Source: Baylisascaris procyonis (taxonomy: Eukaryota; Nematoda; Chromadorea; Rhabditida; Ascarididae). Taken from it: DNA of 64,000 nucleotides. Numbering within the stretch: position 1 is the first letter of the stretch; the number at the start of each line of letters is the position of its first letter. The notes beneath the pieces are model-generated. The model had not been told where the DNA came from and did no database searches. It saw only the letters and a program-made list of their open reading frames with translations. This document shows, piece after piece, positions 29,761-41,826 of the stretch. Position numbers and translations under genes: made by a program. The stretch is taken from contig JAZARR010000164.1 in the NCBI GenBank assembly GCA_037389465.1, positions 2,300,501-2,364,500 on the forward strand, given 5' to 3'.

Positions 29761-32660
29761 CTCAGCACCAATTTCTTCGCATTCATTGATCGCCTAAATA
29801 TTTCGACATCGGTAAAAATCAGTGATTTTGTGTTTAATTGACATTGGCTATTCGATCAACATGATCGCTCACTTTGCTATTTCTTTTATTTGATTTTATG
29901 CTTCGAGTATTCGTTATTTTGCTTACGAAATGACAGCTCCATGACAACGTCTTGTCAAATTCTATCATACGCTTCTCCGTTTATTTGTTTTCCTCTTTTC
30001 AAATTCTTTTGTTGTTTTCCACTGGAGTTGTTGCAATGCACTAATCCCATCCGCTCATATAGTGATTACATAACTTTAAGAACTCTGAAAAGAATACTGT
30101 TGCACCACTTAATGAGCAGCAAGAAGGAAACGATAAGGAATATTATTGATGTAGGCAGTACTGCGCATATCGATGGAGACCACTAAACTGTAACGTCGAA
30201 ATGGTCACGCTCACTTTTAATAAACTTCGCCTAGAATCAACTGAAATTAAGTCGCAACGAATGGAAAGTATACCTGTATATGTTCTAGAAGAAGTACAGT
30301 AAATTCTTCTGCACTTTATTCAACAACAGTTTTTAAACTTTTGAGAGAATTTTATAGAACGCTATTAGCAGATAATATTGTGTATTCTTTATTTAATAAA
30401 TGAATCACTGTTGTGAGAGCAGAGAACATATTTCGACTTGCTGCCTTTGTTTTCTTGCCCTCGAAAAGTTCCGCTCCAAAAAAAAAGATCTCTTCCCTTC
30501 CAATACTGCCTTGTGCTCGAAATGTCATAGGCATGAGGAATGGGGATCGAATAAAAAACAGAAGGGGTCTGGCTTTAGGTTGGTCTTTTAGCTGCTCAAA
30601 AGCTATTTTAACGCTACTGGGCTGCCTTTGAGGAGAGCCATTTTGAGCGAAAAATGTTCAGCATTTCCATTGTTCCGTTTATAAATTGCTTATAGTCATT
30701 TCGTTGTTTGTGTTGAACGTGTATTAAGACACATATTATAAAATTTTTATTCATAGCCATTCTTTCTCTTCAATGCCCATTACATGTAACGTATAATATG
30801 ACTTAAATGAGTAGTGGTGCATCACAAACAAACAAGGACTTGTACTCATGACGCATGCATATATGTTCAATAACAGTCGAAAAACAGTTGCCAGTAAACA
30901 GTCTCTGAAAGGACGTAAAGAAAAGGGGAGAGGGAAAGGAGGGGAAGGGGCCTCGGCCATATTTTCTGCTAATGACGAAGAGAAATGCCGACGTGCTTTC
31001 ATGAGTAACGCATAGAATCAGATGAGTTTGTGTTGACTCGCAAGAGAAGGGGGGAGGGGGGGGGGGGGGGAGGCTATCACACTCAAAAATTGCGTTAAAA
31101 TTTTCTGAGCAAAACAAATACGCAAAAAATTCCTTAATGCTCTTTGCCGCCTAAGCTGTGTGTTCTTAAGATGAAAGTACTCATTTCCTCAGCTGAACTC
31201 ATAAACCTCAAAATCTGTCATATACTATTATTTATTTAATTCGCTCACTTTTATCATTTTTTATGATTGGTATCAACGTGCTTGTTGGTTATTTTGGAAT
31301 TGATCGTCTATTCCTCGATATAATCACCCACACATAAATGAACACTTTTTTCTTTGTAGTCTGGTGTTTTGCAGGGGGATGAAAGTGTTCGTTTGAGTAA
31401 GAAGTGGGAGGAAGTGAGAAAATACGTCTCTATCCCTTTGAAGCTGGAATCTGGGGTGTTGACGGGATTCTACTAGTTTTCACACTATCTCCGTTGAAGA
31501 TCTCAAAAATGAGTATGTTGAGGGGAGTCCCTGCTCCCTCTCCCCCGCCAAAAAAAAAACAATCTAGGTGGTCACGTCACTGGATATCAGTTTTTCCAGT
31601 CAATCCAATTTGTGCACATATGCGGTCCAGTGCATTCAGTGGTACCACCCGGCCAGATGCACATTATGACGTCTGATTCTAATTTCATTTGGGGTCCTTT
31701 CGTGTTGACTCGAACCAGCAATTAGAATTTAATGGAAAATTTAGATAACACTATTCCCAACTGAAAATTCTTCGTAAACAGTCTTTTCGGGAAAGAATTC
31801 ATCCAAATAGATATTTGAAAGACACGTTGCCTTCAGAGTACTAAATCGGTATAAGCCGAATTTCTCATTTTGTCAAAAGAGCGATCGGCGATCGCCGAAT
31901 GAGTGATTTCCACGATTTCTTCATTTGAAAGCCATTAAACGATTATCCAGTAAGTATATATCTGTATGAATTGACTGAAGTAATGCAGAAATGTTGATGC
32001 ATTGATAATATTCAAATATAGAAGGGGACAGAGTGTTGGATTAAATAACGCACGATATACTCGAGCATCACCTATCGTCAATTAAATGCAGTTAGCCGTT
32101 GAAAATTGCTGATCAAAGATCACACACGTCCACTAGGGAATGAACCTCGCTGGACTTATGACAGGGATGACTGTTGCAACATTTCAATATGCTTTTAAAT
32201 TGAAAATTTTATATTATAATTTAACAACTCGTAAACTTAGCAGTCTGGAATATACTATACTTCAAATATGCTATACTTCAGTGCTATGGAGTAAAGTTTA
32301 AGGATGAAAGGCTTTTGATAGCATTGGACGATGATGACGATAGGAAGACTTAAAAAAACATTTTCTGTGACAGTTCCTCTTTCGTAACGCATTTTAATTT
32401 TTGAAGTTTCCACTTAAGGATGCAACAGTTTTTCGATGAATGCAATAATTTATGACAAGCGAATGTGTATGCTTTGAATGGAGGTGAGAAGGAGACAAGG
32501 GGAGGGAGCGGGGAGGACAGCGAAGAGAGACGGAGAAGGGAGAGTCATTTCCCACCAAAACAGACAAACATGCTAAGTTAAAGAGTATCAGCAGCAGACA
32601 AAACATTCTATGATGTAAGAATGTGTTTTTTCATTGAAACGAAGAGGTGGCATGATGATT
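29761..32660. other. Intergenic, nothing recognised
   Basis: AT-rich spacer with a G-rich run (about 31049-31071) and scattered short ORFs in both strands; no exon or RNA gene I can support. Confidence 0.45.
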
Positions 32661-34415
32661 TTAAGTTCCATTGAATGCTGCTCGTTGAGTGGCGTACCCG
32701 GTGAGGGATGGAGATATATTGGCAGAACGTCGTCTTGAAAATGATGACTCGAGATCGAAGAGTGGTGAGCTAAACAAATAACTATTCATCGGTCGACGCA
32801 AAGTCGTCAACAATTTTCGCTTCGAACTCTGCAATAAATTCCATTCACTGAACACCCTTATCCGATACGCCAAGGTCTATTAATCATTCTTCAAGTATAA
32901 TTTCTTCTATATCCCCCATAAGCCTTTCCACCGACTATACCATACGATCTCATGAAAGCGAATTTCTTCAGTTTTAGGTGGAAAAGTATGGACGATGGTT
33001 TGAATGTGACAACTTTTGTGCTTGATTCGGGGATGGATGAAACAAGGTTATCCTTATGGTTGCCAAACTTTTAAGTGGGAGGTTGGAACAAGTATACAGA
33101 TCCTGCAGGTAGAAATATAGATAAAAATACATACGCTACGTGCATCATTTTCACGTATCATGGCAGGGAAGTTTTTGCAAGGGAAGCAAAAAGCAAGTGG
33201 CCATATACTGTTTAGGACTTTGCTAAGCTTTATGCAGAATTCTATAAGCAAAATGAATACCGAAGCGTTTCCGGTGTGAATGCACTTACCCGTCCATTGC
33301 GAAGACTTTTATTGGCCAATAATTTTTTATAGACTGGGATTGCCATCTGCGTCTGCGCATCCACTTTACTGATCAATAACTTAATTGGATCACTGAAAAT
33401 AATTGTTCGGTTAGAACCATCCCAAATATTTGCTAATCACACCTCTAATATAAATAAAATTAGATATATTCGACGACTGAGGAACCACCGAACTAACAAA
33501 AATGCAGCACCTATCGGAGTGTCTATGAACCGTTATACCTATTTCACCACATTTACCACACTACCGAATCTCATCTTATTATCAGATGAGTGCCTATAGC
33601 AATTGATAAGCTTAGCAGACAAACGTGTTACTCTAACACATATTTCGGTTTTTGTCAACTAAAATACGCTCCATGTGTTAGATAACAAAGAAACTTGTTA
33701 GAATGGCTCTTTTGTTTGGTGTAAAGTTTGCAACCGATCGGCTACACCTATGCAATGAGTTGTTTTTAGCTGCAATATTGGCTTTTTGTAAATGACTGAT
33801 GCATAAATATACTTTAGTAGAGTGGTCATATTGATGCTTCGTCACTTCGAAAGGATGCATCATGCTTGGTTTAAAATTGCATGGAAATTAGATGGATGTG
33901 GACCTCATATATTTGACAGTCTCCATCCTAGCTGAAACGAGATCAATAACCATGACGAGTAATAGTAATTGTGCAAATAGACTTGTATACCGCATAGTGA
34001 GAGTATACTTACCTGAAATGATTAAATAATTGAATAATTTCAACCCATTTCTGAGTGGTTATAAAACTATCAAAGAAATTCAGCAAGAAGCATTAGCAAA
34101 TAAAGCAGTGTAAATAACAAACGCAAAATCCTGAAGAAACGAGCATAAATAAATGGAAAAAAAAAACAGCACTCACTACATATCTAATACAAGGGAATCT
34201 AAATGGGAAAATTATGATTAGAATTAAAACGAACACTAAATAACGGAGAATAAAAACTTAGATATATGCGTGGCAAAAGGAATAATTTGTTTACTGAATG
34301 CAATACAAAGAAAAACGTTCGTTTGAAAATAGAAAGCATCGTTTCAATGGCTAGCATCACCATTCGACGTCTTTAATCATCCACTCACTTCTAACAGGAT
34401 TCCCGGATGAATCTG
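32661..34415 (-). CDS. Unidentified spliced gene, 3' end (four phased exons)
   Basis: Minus-strand exons 34389-34415 (acceptor CTCTGTAG, donor GTGAGT), 34014-34051 (donor GTAAGT), 33290-33392 (acceptor TTTTCAG, donor GTAAGT) and 32661-32828 (acceptor TTGCAG, stop TAA at 32661). Phases agree at every junction and the joined frame stays open. It gives QIHPGILLE, then KWVEIIQLFNHFS, then DPIKLLISKVDAQTQMAIPVY, then a basic, Ser/Arg-rich tail ending ATQRAAFNGT. Consensus-quality splice sites and consistent phase argue for a real gene; I recognise no family. A possible earlier exon near 34874-34925 (PNHPYPFLERQENGIELLLD) lies upstream but its phase to 34415 does not fit. Upstream extent is unknown. 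Confidence 0.5.
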
Positions 34416-35404
34416 CTACAGAGAGGAGATTGTGACATTGTTTAGAAGCGTGATTGAGGAATGTCTAATAGGATACTAGTGATATTAACCTCTGCACAAT
34501 GTTTTCAATATAATTCAAAAAGCGATCATATTGAAGGACAAATGAAAGGGTTTAAATAAGAATTCAACGCGAAATATTCAAATACAATTGATCGCCTATT
34601 AGTTCGACTTAAAGCAAAAACAAACGATCGATCAATGAATTCCTAACAAGTGTTAAAATATTCTCGCGTTAGACTCATCTTCAGTGAGGAGTTGTCGACA
34701 GCGAAACGTAAATGCAATTACTCGTTGTTGGCCAAGCAAGTAAGTGTCTTAATAAAATATCTAAATGTGCCCTTCTAAACGAGTGATCGACAGAGCGAAA
34801 AGATGAACGTGCAAATGGTCAATCCGTTTATATGCACTCATACATATACCACTGATTTAGAATATCTAGTAGCAATTCTATTCCGTTTTCTTGACGTTCC
34901 AGGAATGGATACGGATGATTCGGATTAGATGAAACTGCCATTGAAATTTAAAACACAGGTGTCATTTATTGGTTGTCATTGGCTATCATGGTTCGAAGAA
35001 AGAATAAAAAATTATATATTAAAAATGTTGAAAAAATTCAGTAACTGAATTACATCACATGCCAACAAAGATTTGATGAGTTTTGGATTAAAATTACCGT
35101 TTCTTTTTTTCTCTAACTTTTGTTGGATAATAGAGGCAATAAACTGTTTTATTAGAGTGATGCGTAATATTAGATAGTGTGGAATAAAAGGTCGTCGCAG
35201 TGAATTCCTGCAAAGAGTGGATGAAATGTAGGAAGGGCACTCAGTGAATGCTTTAGAAGTTTGCCACAGAGAGCAATAATTTGATGTTTGCGAGAAGCAT
35301 TGTACAGAATGTGGGCGGAAGATGAGTGAATGTCTTACAACTTCATCCCCAAATGAGCAAGCACAGCGTATCATAATGCGTTCAGTTATTACGTTAAGAA
35401 CCGT

Positions 35405-35500
35405 TGTGGAATGGATGGAATATAAGGACACAGTGGGATGGAATAGAAGGATAAAAATGGAATGGAACAGAAGGATGCAATGGAATGGAAAAGAGGGACA
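35405..35500. repeat. Irregular TGGAA-rich repeat
   Basis: Repeated GGAATGGAA-like units with interruptions on the plus strand. Confidence 0.5.
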
Positions 35501-36961
35501 CAAAATGGGAACAACAACCCTCTCCAGAATAGTATTCTTATAGACAATTAAGGATAGCGGCATCGAGTGATTAACTCACACAATGCAGCACGCGAAGCAT
35601 TTCTTACAGGCGATATTCTTGCTTAAGAAATTATGCACCAAGTAGTGCCTCAGGGAAGTGTTATGCACCACTTCTATTCATTAGCGTAATGACGTACGGA
35701 TGTGCGGATAGACTCTGCCTTCTACAGGACAGGATATGACCAAAGGTGTGCGGGGACATATCCTAAAAGTGCAAAGTTGGTATATGCTACCATGGTGTTT
35801 CCTACCATAAACTGAAGCAAACCACTAATTGGGGCCATTTTTTCCTCACAAATTTCGAATTAAATAAATTATCTTTTCTATAACTTTCTCAGTAATAACG
35901 CGACCCAACAAATCAACTCTCGGTTAGTACCAATGAGGACAGGTCTATGAGGCAGAGCTTGTGAGAATATTTGGTGTGTGCAATAATGCGAACGGTAGCA
36001 GGTCAACACTATTATCCACGGTGTGCCGAGCCATTTCTCTCATACGTTTTACGTTCTAGCAATTTGTTTTTGGGAACAAAGTATGTTTAGTGCGATCTAT
36101 CATATCACTAATATCAGTTTAGTGCAGCCATATTCGTAACAGAGATAATCAATAGCGGTATCATTTTACCTTTGCGCAGACAGTGATAGTTTTTGAGAGT
36201 TGGATGTTGTTGGAAAGGAAACAAAGGTGATGTTCACAAAGTGGCACATATGAAAACAAAATGAAGTTCATTAATTTTACTTGCTTATCAGACTCGTTGA
36301 CTATTCGCCTTAAAGGCTCACTGCTTGCCACCAAACGATACTTTCATATTAACACAAAAGTTTGGTTGCATAAAGGTTTCCGCCTCTACCTATACAAACA
36401 TTCGTCATTAAAACTGACATTGATCGAATTTATAGTTTACACCACCTGGGCCATAGAAAGACGTTTATAAATAAGTTATTTGGGTAAAGAGGTTAGTTAA
36501 AAGATTATTTTGCTATTTTGTATACTTTACTTTTTGTTGGTGAATTGTAAAATTTGTTGGTTGAATAAAGGTGGCAACAAAAGCGCATATCGCGACAGTT
36601 TCTCCGATACAGCTGCCACTTGTTTTTTATTGTTTGTTACCTGAATCACCTTATATACAACATCATTTTCAACTGCAACTAGCTTATTTTTCATGAGAGG
36701 AACCTTCTGAAGAAAAAAGATGCATTGAAGAAGCAAAAAGACGACAAGAAAATACAACAAATGATTTTCTCTTGCAAAATTTCTTTTTCCTCAAATGGAA
36801 AGTGATTTCTTTAGCTAGGTCACCATCTTTGACACAGCGTTAACTATGGGTCTCGTTTGCTCTAACGCATTTCCCTCTCTAAGTTTACATTGCAATATTT
36901 TGAGACCTAACATAATTAATGTCACTATGGGTTTTTATTTGACATAGTTGTTCATACACCC

Positions 36962-37048
36962 AAAACTAGTGCACTTTATCAGGATATATCTAAAATTAGT
37001 GCACTTTACCATAATATACTTAAAACTAATGCGCTTTACTCAATGTAC
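36962..37048. repeat. 30-bp minisatellite, three copies
   Basis: Units starting at 36962, 36992 and 37022 share the core AGTGCACTTTA (third copy diverged to AATGCGCTTTA). Confidence 0.8.
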
Positions 37049-38908
37049 CAAAATTGTTGCATTTAGCAGCACAATTAGGAAAAAAACAATAAAGTGTGCA
37101 ATGTTGCGTATAATAGCAAACTTAAGAGCATTCTTGAATCGGAGAATATAATAGCTTGAGAGTTTAAAAAAAAAAAAGTTAATATCGTAGAAGAATCTGA
37201 TGTTTTGAACGAAAACAAGGAAAAATCTTAGAAGAATTGGTAAAATTAGCGTAAGCATTCAGGTGCACTGCATTTGATGCAAAGCAAGGTTAAGCAATAT
37301 AGCCTATATATAAACAAATATAGTCGAGCAATGAAACGTTTAACGAGGTAAATAAAGGTCACTTAACACTCACTTAGGAAAGCAAACCGCCCATTCTCAT
37401 CTCTAAACTATTTGATAGCCGTGCGCAATGGGTGGAGCTATCCTATCCATCCTTTTGACTAGCCTACACTCTTTCAGACTGTCTGCCATTACTGAATAAA
37501 TTCAAAGAGGCCATTTGCGCAATGGAGAGTCTCCAAGTAAGGCATCTAATTAGGAAATTGTGCTGAAATAATCCCCACGGGCATATATTTGAATTCATTC
37601 TTTAATATTAAATTCCGCTGAAGAAACTCATCCCATAATTGAAGGGAGACTTCAACTTCACAAAACTAGTGCTTCTTCTATGCTCATCTATGACTCGAAA
37701 GAGTCATGAATAAATGCTCTCAATGAGTACTACATTTTAGAACATTAAAATTTCTTTAGGTGGACTGACGAAGGTGGCACAGTGAAAGAGATAATCCCAA
37801 AAAACCTAAATGTTTATTGAAAACCGCAATAGATCATAAAAAATTTAACACGTCAAATTTTCAATACCATCACATGGGTGGAGAGAGAGAGAAATGCAAT
37901 TTAGCTCCAACTTGAGGAGCAACTTGAACTTAGCTCCAGAGAGGGAGAAGGAGATGCTTCAAGGACATTACAATCAACTGACGTATTTCCCCATGTATGC
38001 CACTTGTAAAATTCTTTATGAAAGATGTTCTATGAGTTTTACTACGGAACTTGTTATATCTTAATTAGAATAATTCATATGTAAGTATTCCACAATTAGA
38101 CACTGTTTTCTTAAGCGCTTATATTATAAGTACATATCCAATTATGCATGATATTATTCGTGATGAGTTTATTATCCAAATAACGTTGATCTAAAGAGTG
38201 CATTAGAGTCGAACGAAACAATCTCATTATCTATGTAGAGATGTTCTACGTTTTTTCAAATTTAAATTATTCAACGAAGATAAAAAACCACATTAATAAT
38301 CGATATATATTATTATAACGCATGAATGGACTGTTTCAGGAAAGAAGCTCCTCTTTATCCCCAAACAGACCTCAATATTTTATATTGTTTTATTGGTGCC
38401 TGCTGATTAAAACTGGCATTTGAATATATTTGATAAGAAATGTGAGTGAGCTGTTCACATCGCTCTATGAGTTATACTTTATCTTAGAGATACTCATCTC
38501 TATTCATAGATGACCATTGTTAACGTCATCTTACATATGTCAGTTGATCAATAAATGCACAATTGGCAACAAATGAATGAAAGTAAAATTTAGTAAATTT
38601 GAATTTGTTTAATTAACATGTAAAGATGATGCTCGATTAGAAGTGATTTATCTCCATTAAGAAAGGATTTTTTGTGGACAAGTTTTTTTCCTAAAGAAAT
38701 CAATAAATAAATGAATAGGTTCATTAAAAAGTTTCAGCAATCCAAGCCTTTGCACCATTCTATTCTACTTGCTGAAAAAGGTTGTTGAAGTGTATTGTTA
38801 GCTCTCACTGAGCGCCCGTTGGATTGCTTAAACCACGACTGGTCCATCGGATCGCTGGAAACTTAACTATGAAAAGCTCCTTGCAGGACTTTAAGGAGCC
38901 TTCCACCG

Positions 38909-38910
<2 letters not shown>

Positions 38911-38960
<50 letters not shown>
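38911..38960. repeat. (TA)25 microsatellite
   Basis: Uninterrupted TA dinucleotide tract of 50 bp. Confidence 0.97.
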
Positions 38961-38964
<4 letters not shown>

Positions 38965-40010
38965 CCGTACAGAGATGGAGTTTTCTCAATTGTATAAATA
39001 GATAAAACGAAAAAATATTTCACATTCCAAATATTTATTCATCTACGATCGAGCGCAATCGATTCGATTACCCATTGATGGCGACTCAATTGTGCAAAGA
39101 AATCATTTTGATGTGTTATTAAACGGGCAACTCAGATCATTCCTATATGGACACAAAATCAGATGAAATCTTATGTGAGAGACAATTTTTTAGGCTCAGA
39201 TAACAACCACCATTTGTGATGACCAATTAAAATATTGCCTACGAACGGAAAAGAACTCATAAACATAATAGAAAACCGTCATAATGACTGCAGTAGATAT
39301 TAAACAGATGAATGAAACAAAATAAAATGTGGTAAGTGTAGTGCTAAATTTGAGAAAAATTTGACGATGAGATTTCAATACTTGAGATGAGTGAATCTAA
39401 TAAAGAGGGAAAATACAAAGGATAGCGGACGCCGTGTGTAAAAAACAAAACTCGCAAAGATTTGAACATGATTGTCGACAATCACTCATATATGATGGAA
39501 TAAACTGCACAAACATCAACTCAACCACTAATCCATCCGTCCATACATCAACATCACTCTCAGTTGTGCATAATTCTTGCTGGCAAAAAACGTTGCTTTC
39601 TTTTCTCGCTCTCATTTGTGCAACGACGCAACTCTATACTGCCCACTGCTTCTGATAATTCCCAACTCTAATTTCCGCATCTAACGCTCCATCGAACATT
39701 TGCCTGTAGGCGCTAACGATGACATTGCGACACGATACTTCCCCGACTTCCGGATTTCGCGATGCAATAATTCACTGATTTCTTGATTTGCTGCCAGCTT
39801 GCTACGGTTTGAAAATCTTCGCATCTAAGCCTAATCAAATATTTAAACCGAAAATCAAGCGATTTACCTTCATGCCTATGACTGAATCAAACACAGATTG
39901 CAGTCATCTTCAATGTATTTGAATGCAGTATTATCTGCGATAATTATGCTTCTCTGAGGCTTAAAAGCGATAGCCAACCAGTGCAATTAGGAAAGCAAAG
40001 AAGAGCGGTA

Positions 40011-40298
40011 TCATTCTTTTGCATTCAGCGCTCTCAGAATTTCTTCAACTGAAATATCATCTTTGGTCGCCTTCTGCTGAATAGAATGATCCACAAGTTT
40101 TATTTGACTTGCAAGATCAACGAACATAAAAAGGACTGCCAATCATAGAACGCCTCACAAAAACAGGAACAAAACCGGACTCACAGGCCCATCGTGTGAG
40201 GCGTGGATTATCGAACTTGCAAACCTCGCCATTGCACCCTCCCTGATTCATGAGTCGAAGTATCCGTTGTACGCATAATGAGACAGATAAAAACCAAA
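40011..40298 (-). CDS. Unidentified small gene or 3' end of a gene (two exons)
   Basis: Minus-strand exons 40185-40298 (acceptor CTCCAG, donor GTGAGT) and 40011-40135 (acceptor TTGGCAG, stop TGA 40011-40013), intron 49 nt. From an ATG at 40251 the joined frame encodes 63 residues: MNQGGCNGEVCKFDNPRLTR, then WAFLFMFVDLASQIKLVDHS, then a charged tail ending EEILRALNAKE. The middle is hydrophobic enough for a short membrane or buried helix; the tail looks helical. No family is recognised. The frame is also open upstream of that ATG to the exon start, so this may be the C-terminus of a longer protein whose earlier exons are in 40398-41664. It lies downstream of pold-1 on the same strand, which would also fit an operon. 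Confidence 0.4.
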
Positions 40299-40397
40299 CT
40301 GGAGAATGGATTTGGGAGGTATTCTCGTATTAACCAGAAAAAACGAAATAGTGCATTCGACATTAAACAATGGGACTGTTTGCTTGTGGTATCTTAC

Positions 40398-41317
40398 AAA
40401 ATCGTAGTAAACGACGCCACGTTGATTCCTTTTGCCGAAGTCGTCTGTTTTAGCGACTTCCCGCGGGTTCCAGTTCTCATTTTTGCATGAACAATATGTG
40501 CCAAACAATTAAAGAAAAAAAAATGGGGTGACAAGTTACATCGAAACAGCAACAAGAAATAAAAACAAATAGAAGATTGCGCTCCACCACCACAAAAATG
40601 CTTTGAAACAATTCAAAAATCTGAGCAAATGAGGTATCGAACGCTTGTGGGTTTTCAAATCTGAATCGGTAATTCATCTCAGTGCTCACTGGTGGAAACT
40701 CATTCAGGAACCTGCTAATAATAATGACAATCAAGCGTCTCTTGAACAGGCGTGGCACAAGAAGGAAGCTACCTCTACCACAGTGAAGAAGGAAACAGGA
40801 CCGCTCCCTTATCAAACTATTATGTGTAAACAATGGCCATTTTTGGAACATCACAACAACCTATATATCTCAGCCACATCGTTCAAACAGTACAAGTTTT
40901 TCCCGCGAATTTCCAAGTGTGATCAAAATCTACTTTTATTTCACGCCGCTCCCGAGATGAAACCTCTTGTAAAACGATCCCGATTCTAAATGAAAAACTC
41001 TAGATGTTGTCTCCACCTCTTGAAAATACATCAACACTTCAACCCTACTAACAGTCCCTTTTCAGGGAAGGAAGAAAGCATGAAGACAGCGAGAAAGTGA
41101 AAGGTGGGAAGGAAATGCAAATTTCCTGGAGGCCAAAACAAGCAAAGTTCTTATGAAAAAAGAACCTCTCGGCTTTTCTGAGCAATCTGGTGTTCGCTGA
41201 TTTATCAGATTTCTTTTCTCTCTCTTCCAGCACAATATTCCGACTTCTAATGCGAACAGCTTTAAGAGACCTGTTGATAATGGGACTGGTTACCGCACGA
41301 GCCGCTCTCAAACTGAA
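40398..41317 (-). other. Coding-like exons downstream of pold-1, unassigned
   Basis: Three minus-strand patches read like protein and have plausible splice edges. 41166-41317 starts after TTATTCAG and gives RAARAVTSPIINRSLKAVRI and a Lys/Arg-rich helix. 40594-40711 starts after TTAGCAG and gives FLNEFPPVSTEMNYRFRFEN. A patch ending at 40398 has donor GTAAGA and gives NENWNPREVAKTDDFGKRNQ. I could not link them with confidence to each other or to 40011-40298, and recognise no family. Confidence 0.3.
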
Positions 41318-41404
41318 CTGAATAAAATGAGCTCACACCATCTCAGACTTCTGTAATTTCTGGCGTGGAGCTATGTCACCATCAACTGTGATCGAATAAA
41401 AAGG

Positions 41405-41664
41405 CGATTCCGATTGTCTATTCGGTAAATTCGCAATACTTGATTTAAACGCTGGCAATAATCGACTGCACGATGCAATGAAGTTCTTAGATTCACTGTA
41501 GCATTGAAGAGGTGACAAATGGCTGTTGGAATCTCGATTCCGATTGTCTATTCGATAAATCCGCAACACCTGATATAAACACTGGTAATAATCGACTCTA
41601 CGATATAATGAGGTTCTTAGATTCACTATGTTATTGAAGAGGTGACAAATGGCTGTTGGAATCT
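41405..41664. repeat. Exact-length 130-bp tandem duplication
   Basis: Units 41405-41534 and 41535-41664 align base for base with no gaps and roughly 85-90% identity. Each carries a possible 56-nt minus-strand exon (41440-41495 and 41570-41625) with an AG acceptor and a GT donor at the same place. The peptides are NLRTSLHRAVDYCQRLNQ and NLRTSLYRRVDYYQCLYQ. Confidence 0.85.
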
Positions 41665-41826
41665 ATGTTGTTAACATAGGATTTTGCCTACCTGTCTCAC
41701 ACCTTAATCAATTACCAAAAACTATCATCACTCAGGAATAAAAATTAGCAAATATGCATATATCAGTGCATAAAAGAGGACAACATTAAATAAACGTGAT
41801 GCGCAGCGACAAATCTGAATAGCACA

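Larger units (their letters stand above)
34416..40010. other. Mostly unassigned; a few coding-like minus-strand patches
   Basis: No complete gene could be built. Minus-strand patches that look coded are 34874-34925 and about 35178-35335 (ILYNASRKHQIIALCGKLLK, ending at a TAA), but splice sites linking them are not clear. The rest (35600-39850) is AT-rich with the repeats listed separately. Confidence 0.35.

Noticed and set aside
34172..34200. 22-nt microexon between exons of the unidentified gene
   Set aside because: Splice edges and one phase combination fit, but the neighbouring exons join well without it; too short to support.
35012..35563. 183-codon minus-strand ORF
   Set aside because: Low-complexity hydrophobic (I/F/S/L-rich) translation of AT-rich repeat, no domain. 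The more protein-like reading of the same stretch is in another frame.
40645..40989. 114-codon plus-strand ORF
   Set aside because: Partly antisense to a better minus-strand exon candidate (40594-40711). No domain, no splice or start context.
41318..41338. Possible 21-nt intron (GTGTGAGC...TTCAG) joining two open frames
   Set aside because: Far below the minimum intron size; the frame to its right simply ends at the TGA.
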